NCBI GenBank assembly: GCA_036745275.1
Contig: DAIOGK010000039.1
Location: 1 to 21,651 of the forward strand
From: JAIUNP01 sp020161975
GTDB lineage: Bacteria > Pseudomonadota > Alphaproteobacteria > Rhizobiales > Beijerinckiaceae
Direction of reading: 5' to 3'
DNA: 21,651 nt
Made by a program: the position numbers and the translations under genes. The notes under the pieces are model-generated. The model did no database searches, had not been told where the DNA came from, and saw only the letters and a program-made list of their open reading frames with translations. Shown here piece by piece: positions 1 to 9,252 of the stretch (its first letter is position 1; every line of letters starts with the position of its first letter).

Positions 1-252
1 CAGCGGTTGCGTGACGAGGCGCATCGCTTCGCCATCGGTACGCATCGGGCCAAGCGCAAGCGCGAGATGACGAAAAGTCCGCTGGACGAGATTGCCGGCA
101 TCGGGCCGCGTCGCAAACGGGCGCTGCTGCTGCATTTCGGCACGGCGAAAGCCGTTAGCCGCGCTTCGCTGGCCGATCTTTCGGCAACGCCCGGCGTCAA
201 TGAGGCGACAGCCCGGGCCGTCTATGACTTTTTCCACGAAAAGGAGGGGTGA
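1..252 (+). CDS. uvrC: UvrABC excinuclease subunit C, C-terminal end (partial)
   Basis: The reading frame is open from the first base and ends at TGA 250-252, so only the last 83 residues are present. UvrC makes the dual incisions around DNA lesions during nucleotide excision repair, in complex with UvrB. The fragment starts with RDEAHRFAIGTHR, the conserved end of the UvrC endonuclease domain, and continues into the tandem helix-hairpin-helix DNA-binding region (PLDEIAGIGPRRKRALLLHF, then LSATPGVNEATARAVYDFF). The TGA overlaps an AGGAGG ribosome-binding site and is followed at once by the next gene, so the two are probably co-transcribed. The rest of the gene lies upstream of the window. Identification is by recalled family sequence and is secure. 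Confidence 0.95.
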   Translation, partial: QRLRDEAHRFAIGTHRAKRKREMTKSPLDEIAGIGPRRKRALLLHFGTAKAVSRASLADLSATPGVNEATARAVYDFFHEKEG

Positions 253-253
253 T

Positions 254-550
254 GTGGCGCGTTGGGTGGCGATTTTTGACGACCAGCCGGGGATGCTGGA
301 GATCCGTAAGCAACATGGTGCGGCGCATCTTGCCTATCTCGATACACAACGCGACCGCATCCTGATTGCGGGCGGGCTGCGTCCTGAGTCGGACGGGGCC
401 TTTTGCGGCGGGCTGTGGGTCATGGAAGCCGAAAGCAGGGATGAAGCGATCCGGCTGATTGAACAGGATCCTTATTTTCATCCCGAATTTCGCGCCTATA
501 AAGTGCTTTTATGGGGCAAAGCCTTTGAAAACAGGATTGTAAGCCTTTAA
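254..550 (+). CDS. YciI-like family protein
   Basis: This 98-residue protein looks like a YciI-like (DGPF/YCII) dimeric alpha-beta barrel protein: an N-terminal strand WVAIFDD, a region with RKQHGAAHLAYL, then GGLWVMEAESRDEAIRLIEQDPYF and a C-terminal strand YKVLLWGKAF. The pattern 'hhhmEAxSxdEAxxLixxDPf' is typical of the family. The molecular function of most members is unknown. I chose GTG 254 because AGGAGG (242-247) sits about 6 bases upstream and because the codons before it lie inside uvrC. It directly follows uvrC and precedes pgsA on the same strand, so a shared transcript is likely. No truncation is visible. Confidence 0.8.
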   Translation: MARWVAIFDDQPGMLEIRKQHGAAHLAYLDTQRDRILIAGGLRPESDGAFCGGLWVMEAESRDEAIRLIEQDPYFHPEFRAYKVLLWGKAFENRIVSL

Positions 551-643
551 GAGAAGGGAACCTGACCTTGACCCTTCGACCCTCGGCGTGTTCCGGTGGG
601 TTGTACTGCGGGTTTGCCTGCAAGCGGATTGTCGAGCCAAAGC

Positions 644-1237
644 GTGAGTCGCAGAACGTTCAACCTGCCGAATATCCTGACTTACGGACGCATAGTCGCG
701 GTGCCGCTGGTGGTCGCGTGCCTGTTCTGGCCGAAGGATGACTGGGTGCGCTGGACGGCGCTGGGCATCTACGCGGTCGCTGGAATCACCGATTTCTTTG
801 ATGGCTATCTGGCCCGGATGTGGGAGCAGCAGTCTTCGATGGGCCGCATTCTCGATCCCATCGCCGACAAGCTGCTGGTTGGCGCCGTGCTGATCATGCT
901 GGTGCATACCGGCGACATCCGGTCCTATTCGGTCTGGGCGGCCATCGTTATCCTGTGTCGGGAAATGCTCGTTTCGGGCCTTCGGGAGTTTTTGGCTGAA
1001 GTGCGGGTCTCCGTGCCGGTCTCGCAACTCGCCAAGTGGAAAACCACGGCGCAGATCGTGGCGCTCGGCTTCCTGATCGCCGGAACGGCGGGCGATCATG
1101 TGCTGCCTGCGGGTTGGACCCATACGATCGGCCTTGTCCTGCTCTGGCTTGCTGCGATTCTGACCCTTGTCACCGGCTATGATTACTTCAAGGCCGGCAT
1201 TCGCCATGTGTTGTCGGAAGATGAGGGCAGTCCATGA
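644..1237 (+). CDS. pgsA: CDP-diacylglycerol--glycerol-3-phosphate 3-phosphatidyltransferase
   Basis: PgsA condenses CDP-diacylglycerol with glycerol-3-phosphate to give phosphatidylglycerophosphate, the committed step to phosphatidylglycerol and cardiolipin, in the inner membrane. The CDP-alcohol phosphotransferase motif D-x2-DG-x2-AR-x8-G-x3-D-x3-D is complete: D50, D53, G54, A57, R58, G67, D71 and D75, counted from GTG 644. About four hydrophobic segments are visible, and the 197-residue length is normal. The start is uncertain. GTG 644 gives VSRRTFNLPNILTYGRI, which matches the usual rhizobial N-terminus, but GTG 596 and TTG 629 are in frame and no candidate has a strong ribosome-binding site. 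The stop overlaps the moaD start (ATGA), which indicates translational coupling. Confidence 0.92.
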   Translation: MSRRTFNLPNILTYGRIVAVPLVVACLFWPKDDWVRWTALGIYAVAGITDFFDGYLARMWEQQSSMGRILDPIADKLLVGAVLIMLVHTGDIRSYSVWAAIVILCREMLVSGLREFLAEVRVSVPVSQLAKWKTTAQIVALGFLIAGTAGDHVLPAGWTHTIGLVLLWLAAILTLVTGYDYFKAGIRHVLSEDEGSP

Positions 1238-1485
1238 AGCTCGTCTATTTCGCCTGGGTGCGTGAGCGAATCGGCAAGGCCGAGGAAGAGCGCGACCTGC
1301 CGGCCCATGTCCGCACGGTGGCCGATCTCATCGCGTGGCTGACGACCGAGGGCGAGCATTATGCCCATGCCTTCGAGAAGGCTCCGTTCATCCGCGCCGC
1401 GCTCGACCGCAAGCATGTGAAGCATGACACGCCACTGGCAGGCGCGCGGGAAGTTGCCTTCTTTCCGCCGATGACCGGAGGCTAA
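1234..1485 (+). CDS. moaD: Molybdopterin synthase small subunit MoaD
   Basis: This 83-residue ubiquitin-fold protein begins MKLVYFAWVRERIG and ends in Gly-Gly after FFPPMTGG. The terminal glycine is where MoaD is adenylated and converted to the thiocarboxylate that donates sulfur to precursor Z (cPMP) in the cytoplasm. The AREVAFFPP stretch before the GG tail is typical. The ATG overlaps the pgsA stop as ATGA, and moaE follows after 4 bases, so pgsA-moaD-moaE reads as one transcription unit. The neighbouring cox cluster needs the molybdopterin cofactor this subunit helps make. Length and tail are complete. Confidence 0.95.
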   Translation: MKLVYFAWVRERIGKAEEERDLPAHVRTVADLIAWLTTEGEHYAHAFEKAPFIRAALDRKHVKHDTPLAGAREVAFFPPMTGG

Positions 1486-1489
1486 GTCC

Positions 1490-1960
1490 GTGGCGGGCGA
1501 GGTCGTTCTCGACGTGCGGGTCGAGGCACAGGATTTCGAAGCGGCGGTGGAAGTGGCGCGGCTGACGGCAGGCCGCGCGGATGTCGGCGCCGTCGTTACC
1601 TTCACCGGCCTCTGCCGCGACGAGGGGGGAGCACTCGCCGCGCTTGAGCTTGAGCACTACCCCGTCATGGCGGAAGAGGAGATCCGGCGTGTGGCAGCGG
1701 AGGCTTCAGCGCGCTGGCCGGTGATGGGACTGACGGTGATTCACCGCTATGGGCGCATTCCGCCAGGTGGGAACATCGTTCTTGTGGTCGCGACTTCGGC
1801 GCATCGACAGGCGGCGTTCGATGCGGCGTCCTACCTTATGGATTTTCTCAAAACCCGCGCGCCCTTCTGGAAGAAGGAGCATCGCCGCGACGGGGCCAGC
1901 GGCGGCTGGGTGGATGCCCGCGAGGCGGACGATGCCGCTGCCGCGCGATGGAAGGCATGA
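1490..1960 (+). CDS. moaE: Molybdopterin synthase catalytic subunit MoaE
   Basis: MoaE is the large subunit of molybdopterin synthase. It binds cPMP and inserts two sulfurs delivered by MoaD-thiocarboxylate. The 156-residue protein shows the family pattern: GAVVTFTGLCRDE near residues 33-45, ALELEHYPVMAEEEI, the HRYGRIPPG segment (85-93), AHR (104-106) and K121-TRAPFWK128. K121 and K128 correspond to the two active-site lysines (K119 and K126) of E. coli MoaE. The start is GTG 1490, four bases after the moaD stop. The C-terminus is slightly extended and alanine/aspartate-rich. It is the last gene of the + strand unit before a hairpin and a convergent gene. Confidence 0.95.
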   Translation: MAGEVVLDVRVEAQDFEAAVEVARLTAGRADVGAVVTFTGLCRDEGGALAALELEHYPVMAEEEIRRVAAEASARWPVMGLTVIHRYGRIPPGGNIVLVVATSAHRQAAFDAASYLMDFLKTRAPFWKKEHRRDGASGGWVDAREADDAAAARWKA

Positions 1961-1985
1961 CGGCAAAACCGGATTGCCGCCGGAT

Positions 1986-2018
1986 CGCCTCATGGTTCGG
2001 AACCCTTGCCATGAGGCG
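1986..2018. terminator. Hairpin between convergent moaE and secreted-protein gene
   Basis: CGCCTCATGG (1986-1995) and CCATGAGGCG (2009-2018) form a perfect 10-bp stem with a 13-nt loop. It lies in the 73-base gap between the 3' ends of moaE (+) and the convergent gene (-). Only a short TTT follows on the + strand, so it is an imperfect intrinsic terminator. A bidirectional terminator is the simplest reading of its position. Confidence 0.45.
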
Positions 2019-2033
2019 TTTGCGCCGCTGTGA

Positions 2034-2387
2034 TCAGTAGCAGACGGTCTCGTAGACGGGGCGGCCACGGCGGGTGTAGCCGACGAGTTCGCGCTCGCAA
2101 TCCTGATAGACCGGCGCGGCATACGTTGGCCGCGGCATCAGGGCCGCGCCGAGGAATGCGCCACCCAGCAGGCCAGCCGCAACCATACCGCCGCGATTCC
2201 AGCCGTTGCCACGATGCCAGCCGCCACGATTCCAGCCATGATGACGCGGGCCACCAACGGCATAGCCTGGCGCAGGGCGTGCGCCCCAACCATGGCGGCG
2301 ATACTGTGCCTCGGCAGTCGGAGCAAAGGCGATCGCGAGCGTCAGGGACGTCAGCGCGACAGCAGCGACTTTCTTAAGCGGGGTCAT
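2034..2387 (-). CDS. Small secreted Gly/Trp/Arg-rich protein of unknown function
   Basis: I do not recognise a named family. The 117-residue protein begins MTPLKKVAAVALTSLTLAI and continues to an Ala-x-Ala site (PTAEAQ), a clear Sec signal peptide with cleavage near residue 28. The mature part is basic and rich in Gly, Trp, Arg and His, with repeated GWNRGG / GWHRGN units. It then has a hydrophobic glycine-zipper-like stretch (MVAAGLLGGAFLGAAL) and a tail with two cysteines 19 residues apart (QDCERELVGYTRRGRPVYETVCY). The start at 2387 is supported by AAAGGA about 8 bases upstream; an open frame further upstream to 2579 is not needed. It probably acts in the periplasm or at the cell surface. 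The two-cysteine tail resembles that of the protein at 20013-20345. Confidence 0.75.
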   Translation of the reverse strand: MTPLKKVAAVALTSLTLAIAFAPTAEAQYRRHGWGARPAPGYAVGGPRHHGWNRGGWHRGNGWNRGGMVAAGLLGGAFLGAALMPRPTYAAPVYQDCERELVGYTRRGRPVYETVCY

Positions 2388-2731
2388 CGTCTGTATCCTT
2401 TCATCCGACGGGCCAACGGGGCGAGCCTGCAAGCCTTGATTCACCAACGAATGTGAGGGTTTTCTAACCCTGATTGCCTGAATGGTTGCTGACCATGGCG
2501 TCAATCCTACGGTAGGGTTTTGCCACCGGGTGGGCCGTGTGCCGACGCACAACGCGAAAACGCCAAAAACCCCACTCAAACCAAAGATGAAAATCGTTCC
2601 AATTCACTTGACCGCCGATTTTGCCGGGTCCAGTCTGCGCTTATCCGCCTGCAACGTCAGGATAGGGCAGGCGAAACGGTCGCCGATCGGGTCGGGAGGC
2701 TCGGTAATTTCATGTTGGGGGAGGTTGGTTC
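2388..2731. promoter_or_regulatory. Divergent intergenic region upstream of coxS
   Basis: No convincing gene lies in this 344-base gap between the divergent secreted-protein gene (-) and coxS (+). It holds three short inverted repeats: AGGGTT-ttct-AACCCT (2456-2471), ATGGT-tgctg-ACCAT (2482-2496) and CCTAC-g-GTAGG (2506-2516). AGGGTTTT occurs twice, at 2456-2463 and 2514-2521. CTTGAC (2607-2612) fits a rhizobial -35 element for coxS, but I see no good -10 at the right distance. The coxS ribosome-binding site is GGGGGAGG just before 2732. Promoters for both genes must be here, and the palindromes are operator candidates. Confidence 0.4.
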
Positions 2732-3202
2732 ATGGCCACTGTCACGATGACGGTGAACGGAAAGCAGGTTTCGGCAGATGTCGATCCCAGGACGCTGCTG
2801 GTTCAGTTCCTGCGCGAGACGCTGCGGCTCACCGGGACGCATGTGGGCTGCGATACCAGCCAGTGTGGCGCCTGTGTGGTGCATCTCGACGGGCGCGCGG
2901 TCAAATCCTGCACGACGCTGGCACTCAGCTGCGATGGCGCCACGGTTACGACCATCGAGGGGCTGGCCAATGGCACGACGCTGCATCCGATGCAGGAAGC
3001 CTTCCGCGACAATCACGGGCTCCAGTGCGGATTCTGCACCCCCGGCATGATCATGAGTGCGGTCGATATCGTGAACCGCAAGGGGCATGACCTCGACGAG
3101 CACACGATCCGCGAGGAACTCGAAGGCAATATCTGTCGCTGCACCGGCTATCACAACATCGTGAAAGCGGTTGGTGCCGGCGCCAAGGCCATGGCCAAGT
3201 AA
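2732..3202 (+). CDS. coxS: Molybdenum hydroxylase small (2Fe-2S) subunit, CoxS type
   Basis: This 156-residue subunit carries two [2Fe-2S] clusters that pass electrons from the molybdenum centre to FAD. The plant-ferredoxin-like N-terminal domain has C40, C45, C48 and C60 (GCDTSQCGACVV ... SC). The C-terminal helical domain has C99, C102, C135 and C137 (CGFC ... CRC), followed by TGYHNIVKAV. All eight ligands are present and the length is normal for CoxS, XdhA-like and other family members. ATG 2732 has a strong GGGGGAGG site. The gene order small-large-medium (S-L-M) that it starts is typical of form II loci. It probably acts in the cytoplasm, since there is no signal peptide. Confidence 0.93.
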   Translation: MATVTMTVNGKQVSADVDPRTLLVQFLRETLRLTGTHVGCDTSQCGACVVHLDGRAVKSCTTLALSCDGATVTTIEGLANGTTLHPMQEAFRDNHGLQCGFCTPGMIMSAVDIVNRKGHDLDEHTIREELEGNICRCTGYHNIVKAVGAGAKAMAK

Positions 3203-3211
3203 CGACCGCCG

Positions 3212-3236
3212 GATCGCCGGGAGACGCCCGGCCATC
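3212..3236 (+). other. Stem-loop between coxS and coxL
   Basis: In the 72-base gap between coxS and coxL, GCCGGG (3216-3221) pairs with CCCGGC (3227-3232) across a 5-nt loop. The stem can extend by GAT/ATC (3212-3214 with 3234-3236) past one C-C mismatch. There is no T-run, so full termination is unlikely. A role in mRNA stability or subunit ratio is inference. Confidence 0.4.
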
Positions 3237-3274
3237 GCATCAGGAAAAACCGCACGTTTCCTCGGGAGGGAAAA

Positions 3275-5635
<2,361 letters not shown>

Positions 5636-5647
5636 GGGGAACCCACG

Positions 5648-6451
5648 ATGTATGCTTTCAAATATCACCGTCCGGCCTCCCTCAGGAAAGCCGTGAGCCT
5701 GGTCACCAAGAATGAGGATGCCAAGCTGCTGGCCGGCGGGCACACTCTGCTGCCAACCATGAAAAACCGGCTCGCCAGCCCCGGTCACATCGTTGATCTG
5801 AACGGGCTTTCGGAGCTTGCCGGTATTACAAAGAAGGGTCGTAACATCATCATCGGTGCCATGACGCGCCATGCCGATGTGGCCAGCAATGCCGATGTCG
5901 TCGCGGCGCTGCCGGGGCTCGCGACGCTGGCCGGCAATATCGGCGATCCACATGTGCGCCATCGCGGCACCATCGGCGGATCTGTCGCGAACAACGATCC
6001 GGCGGCCGATTATCCGGCGGCGTGTCTGGCGCTCGGGGCGACGATCATCACCAACAAGCGCAGGATTCCGGCTGATGAGTTCTTTGCCGGCCTCTTCACC
6101 ACTGCGCTGGAGGACGGGGAGGTCATCACGAAGATCTCCTTTCCGACCGGGGGCAAGTTCGCCTATGCGAAGTTTCCGAACCCGGCCTCGCGTTATGCGA
6201 TGGTGGGGGTGGCCGTCTCCAAACGCGGGAAGGACGTGCGCGTTGCCGTGACGGGTGCGGGCGAGGAGGGCGTGTTCCGATGGGATGCAGCGGAACAGGC
6301 GCTCGGTGCGCGCTTCGGTGCCAAGGCGCTCGATGGCATGGTCCATCCTGCCGAAGGGCTGAACGGTGACATTCATGCCTCGGCGGAGTATCGCGGACAT
6401 CTGGTCGGCGTCATGGCGCGTCGGGCGGTGGCTGCGGCGCTGGGGAAATAG
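5648..6451 (+). CDS. coxM: Molybdenum hydroxylase medium (FAD) subunit, CoxM type
   Basis: The 267-residue flavoprotein subunit accepts electrons from the Fe-S clusters and passes them on. It begins MYAFKYHRPASLRKAV, the usual CoxM opening. The two FAD pyrophosphate-binding loops are present: AGGHT (29-33) and TIGGS (108-112), the latter followed by VANNDPAADYPA. It matches the length of CoxM-type subunits (about 260-290). AAGGGGAA lies upstream of ATG 5648, 12 bases after coxL, so S, L and M are most likely made from one transcript. The electron acceptor cannot be read from the sequence. Confidence 0.92.
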   Translation: MYAFKYHRPASLRKAVSLVTKNEDAKLLAGGHTLLPTMKNRLASPGHIVDLNGLSELAGITKKGRNIIIGAMTRHADVASNADVVAALPGLATLAGNIGDPHVRHRGTIGGSVANNDPAADYPAACLALGATIITNKRRIPADEFFAGLFTTALEDGEVITKISFPTGGKFAYAKFPNPASRYAMVGVAVSKRGKDVRVAVTGAGEEGVFRWDAAEQALGARFGAKALDGMVHPAEGLNGDIHASAEYRGHLVGVMARRAVAAALGK

Positions 6452-6525
6452 CGCGGGGTGACTGCCTGCCGGTCCGGGGCATTTGGGCTCCGGGCTTTCT
6501 TCCTGCGAATGCAAAGATAAGATGG

Positions 6526-6554
6526 ATTCCGGATGGTTTTCAGCCGTCCGGAAT
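6526..6554 (+). promoter_or_regulatory. Long inverted repeat just upstream of moxR
   Basis: ATTCCGGATGG (6526-6536) pairs with CCGTCCGGAAT (6544-6554) over 11 bp including one G-T wobble, with a 7-nt loop TTTTCAG. It ends 14 bases before the moxR ATG and adjoins the likely ribosome-binding site (ACAGGCGG). No T-tract follows. It could be an operator for a dimeric regulator, an RNA structure controlling translation, or an attenuator between the structural and assembly genes. Confidence 0.45.
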
Positions 6555-6568
6555 GACAGGCGGCATTT

Positions 6569-7474
6569 ATGGCATCACTCCCCCAGTCCATTGATTCCAC
6601 GCTCGCGCTTCTGAACTCTGGCCACTACGTCGCCGACCGCGCGCTGGCGACCGTCGCCTTTCTGGCAATGAAAATGGGCCGACCGCTGTTTCTCGAAGGC
6701 GAGGCGGGTGTCGGCAAAACCGAGATCGCCAAGGTTCTGGCCGCAACGCTGGGCCGCAAGCTGATCCGGCTGCAATGCTATGAAGGTCTCGATGTCTCCT
6801 CGGCAGTCTATGAGTGGAATTATGCCGGTCAGATGATGGCGATCCGGCTGGCGGAAGCAGCAGGTGAGACGGATCGCGACCGGTTGGGTGCTGATGTCTT
6901 TTCGGAAAAGCACCTGATCAAGCGCCCGCTTTTGAAGGCCCTGGAGCCGGATACGGCGGGCGCGCCGGTTCTGCTGATCGACGAACTCGACCGGACGGAC
7001 GAGGCGTTCGAAGCGTTCTTGCTCGAAATCCTGTCGGATTTTCAGGTGACGGTGCCGGAACTCGGCACGTTCAAGGCGCCGGAGCCGCCCATCGTCATCA
7101 TCACTTCCAACCGCACACGCGAGATTCACGACGCCCTGAAGCGCCGCTGCCTTTATCACTGGGTGGATTATCCCGATCAGGCGCGCGAACTCGCAATCCT
7201 GAAGGCGCGGCATGCCGATACGCCGGCGCGGCTGGCAAAGCAGGTGGTTGCCTATGTGCAGGCAATCCGCAAGGAGGAACTGTTCAAGGCGCCGGGCGTT
7301 GCAGAGACGCTCGACTGGGCAAGCGCGCTTGTTGAACTCGACGCAGTGGCACTCGACCCGGTGCTGGTCAACGATACGCTGGGCGTTCTGCTGAAATATC
7401 AGGATGATATCGCCAAGGTACAGGGCTCGAAGGCAAAGGAACTGCTCGACCGTGTGAAGGCGGAGGTCCGGTGA
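6569..7474 (+). CDS. coxD: MoxR-family AAA+ ATPase (CoxD-like chaperone)
   Basis: This 301-residue MoxR ATPase has Walker A GEAGVGKT (44-51), Walker B LLIDEL (135-140), sensor-1 Asn181 in IITSN and arginine-finger candidates at LKRRC (190-194). In Oligotropha carboxidovorans, CoxD is an AAA+ protein needed to mature the CO dehydrogenase active site, and MoxR ATPases usually pair with a VWA protein. Here the VWA protein CoxE is two genes downstream, and the structural genes are just upstream, so the role is very likely post-translational assembly of the CoxSLM enzyme. It is separated from coxM by 117 bases containing a strong hairpin. Its TGA overlaps the GTG of the next gene. Confidence 0.88.
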   Translation: MASLPQSIDSTLALLNSGHYVADRALATVAFLAMKMGRPLFLEGEAGVGKTEIAKVLAATLGRKLIRLQCYEGLDVSSAVYEWNYAGQMMAIRLAEAAGETDRDRLGADVFSEKHLIKRPLLKALEPDTAGAPVLLIDELDRTDEAFEAFLLEILSDFQVTVPELGTFKAPEPPIVIITSNRTREIHDALKRRCLYHWVDYPDQARELAILKARHADTPARLAKQVVAYVQAIRKEELFKAPGVAETLDWASALVELDAVALDPVLVNDTLGVLLKYQDDIAKVQGSKAKELLDRVKAEVR

Positions 7475-7965
7475 GTGATTTGATCCGAACCTGTGGTTCC
7501 TGCACGCTCTGCTGCAAGCTCTTTCCCGTACCGGATCTCGGAAAGCCCGCCGGTACATGGTGCCGCCACATCGCACAGGGGCGTGGCTGCGGCATTCATG
7601 CGACGCGGCCCGACCTTTGCCGGGCCTTTTGGTGCCAGTGGATTGAAAATCCCGATCTTGGCCCGGAATGGAAGCCGGAAAAGGCGAAATTCGTGCTGTC
7701 GATCTATCCGGGTTCGCAATCGCTGGCGGTGACGGTGGACCCGGCCTATCCGGCGAGTTGGCGGGGCGATGCCTATCTGCCGTCGCTGCGGCGTTGGGCG
7801 CGGGCAGCAATGGAGGACAAGGAATTCGTGATCGTCTTTGTCGGGGATGATGCGACGATCATCCTGCCGGAGGGCGAAAAGCCGCTGGGCCGGCTTGGCC
7901 CGGGCGACAAGATCGTCGGTCTGCGGCGGGGCAATGCATTTGATGTTGCGGTGCGTCGTGCTTGA
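7471..7965 (+). CDS. YkgJ-like cysteine-cluster protein within the cox assembly genes
   Basis: This 164-residue protein has eight cysteines in its first 55 residues: C8, C11, C14, C15, C31, C40, C50 and C55, with the segments CGSCTLCCKL, GCGIHATRPDLCRAF and WCQW. This resembles the YkgJ-type zinc/iron-chelating cluster domain (CxxCxxCC ... C ... C ... RPxxC). The remaining 100 residues have no cysteine and no motif I recognise. The start GTG 7471 overlaps the moxR stop, and its own end overlaps the start of coxE, so all three are translationally coupled. Its position between the ATPase and the VWA protein points to a role in metal, sulfur or cluster delivery to the molybdenum enzyme; that is inference. 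No transmembrane segment is seen. Confidence 0.72.
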   Translation: MSDLIRTCGSCTLCCKLFPVPDLGKPAGTWCRHIAQGRGCGIHATRPDLCRAFWCQWIENPDLGPEWKPEKAKFVLSIYPGSQSLAVTVDPAYPASWRGDAYLPSLRRWARAAMEDKEFVIVFVGDDATIILPEGEKPLGRLGPGDKIVGLRRGNAFDVAVRRA

Positions 7966-9172
7966 GGCCGGCACCGGACGATTGGCGGAAAACATTGCTT
8001 ATTTTGCCCGTACACTCCGGGCAGCCGGATTGCCGGTGGGGCCGGGCGCCGTGGTGGATGCGGTGGCGGCGGTCGCGGCGGCAGGCATCGGCCACCGGCA
8101 GGATTTCCGCGCGACCCTTCATGCGGTGTTCGTAAAGAAGCGCGAACATTCGGCGGTTTTCGATCAGGCTTTTGCGATTTTCTGGCGCAAGCGCGCGCTT
8201 ATGGAACGCATGATGGCCGCGATGATGCCTGTGGCGCCGGGACGACCGGACGACAAGCGGCAGGAGGCCCTGCGCCGCGTTTCCGAAGCGCTCTACAACG
8301 ATGCTTCCAAACTGGACGAGCGCGAACAGGACCGCCTGGAACTTGACGCGCGCATGACCGTTTCCGACCTTGAAGTGTTCAAAACCCGGGATTTCGAACA
8401 GATGACGGCGGCGGAGGTTGCCGAGGCCAAGCGGCAAGTAGCGCAACTCGTGCTGCCGCTCGACATGATCCGCACCCGGCGGATGCGGGCCCACAGTGGC
8501 GGGCGGCTGATCGATCCGCGCGCGAGCCTGCGGGCCTCGATGCGCGCGGGCGCAGGCGGTATCGTACTGCGCCGGCGCGAGGCCGCCGAGCGGCATCCGC
8601 CGATTGTTGCGCTATGCGACATTTCCGGTTCGATGAGCCAATACAGCCAGATTTTCCTGCATTTCCTGCATGCGCTCGCGAAATCCGGGCGGAAGGTGCA
8701 CTCCTTCGTGTTCGCGACGGAACTGACCAACGTGTCGCGGGCGCTTCAGGCACATCGCGATCCGGATCTGGCGCTGGCCGCCGCAACGAGACAGGTGCGC
8801 GACTGGGATGGCGGCACACGCATCGGCACCGCGCTGGCTGTGTTCAACCGGCAATGGTCGCGGCGCGTATTGTCCCAGGGGGCGGTGGTGCTGCTGATTA
8901 CCGACGGGCTGGAGCGGCAGGGCACGGAGGAACTCCGCTTCCAGATGGACCGGCTGCACCGTTCCTGCCGGCGGCTGATCTGGCTCAATCCGTTGCTGCG
9001 CTATGATGCATTCGAGCCGAAGGCAGCGGGCATCCGGGCCATGCTGCCGCATGTCGATGAATTCCGGACCATTCACAATCTCAGGTCCATGGCTGACCTT
9101 TGTGCTGCGCTGTCCGCACGGCACAGCGTTGGCGGTGATCCCCGGCGGTTTTTGCTCGGTACAGCGGGATGA
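7943..9172 (+). CDS. coxE: VWA-domain protein, CoxE-like assembly factor
   Basis: The 409-residue protein is predicted to partner the MoxR ATPase. The N-terminal part (RLAENIAYFARTLRAAGLPVGPG, then many helices) matches CoxE-type proteins. The C-terminal VWA domain has a MIDAS motif D226-I-S-G-S-M-S and the later LLITDGLER segment. In O. carboxidovorans CoxE works with CoxD in active-site maturation of CO dehydrogenase. I chose ATG 7943; GTG 7958 gives VLEAGTGRLAEN and is equally possible, and both overlap the upstream gene. Earlier in-frame starts would only read an arginine-rich shadow of the previous gene. It is probably cytoplasmic, with no signal peptide. Confidence 0.87.
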   Translation: MLRCVVLEAGTGRLAENIAYFARTLRAAGLPVGPGAVVDAVAAVAAAGIGHRQDFRATLHAVFVKKREHSAVFDQAFAIFWRKRALMERMMAAMMPVAPGRPDDKRQEALRRVSEALYNDASKLDEREQDRLELDARMTVSDLEVFKTRDFEQMTAAEVAEAKRQVAQLVLPLDMIRTRRMRAHSGGRLIDPRASLRASMRAGAGGIVLRRREAAERHPPIVALCDISGSMSQYSQIFLHFLHALAKSGRKVHSFVFATELTNVSRALQAHRDPDLALAAATRQVRDWDGGTRIGTALAVFNRQWSRRVLSQGAVVLLITDGLERQGTEELRFQMDRLHRSCRRLIWLNPLLRYDAFEPKAAGIRAMLPHVDEFRTIHNLRSMADLCAALSARHSVGGDPRRFLLGTAG

Positions 9173-9252
9173 GTGCGGTTCGCCAAATTGCCCTCGACGC
9201 AATCTTCGATCACAATCGCTTCCGCTGATGTTTTGCCCGAGCGAGGTGCCCC

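Noticed and set aside
2388..2579. A 64-residue extension of the small secreted protein
   Set aside because: It would bury the signal peptide; ATG 2387 has a good ribosome-binding site and begins the signal sequence.
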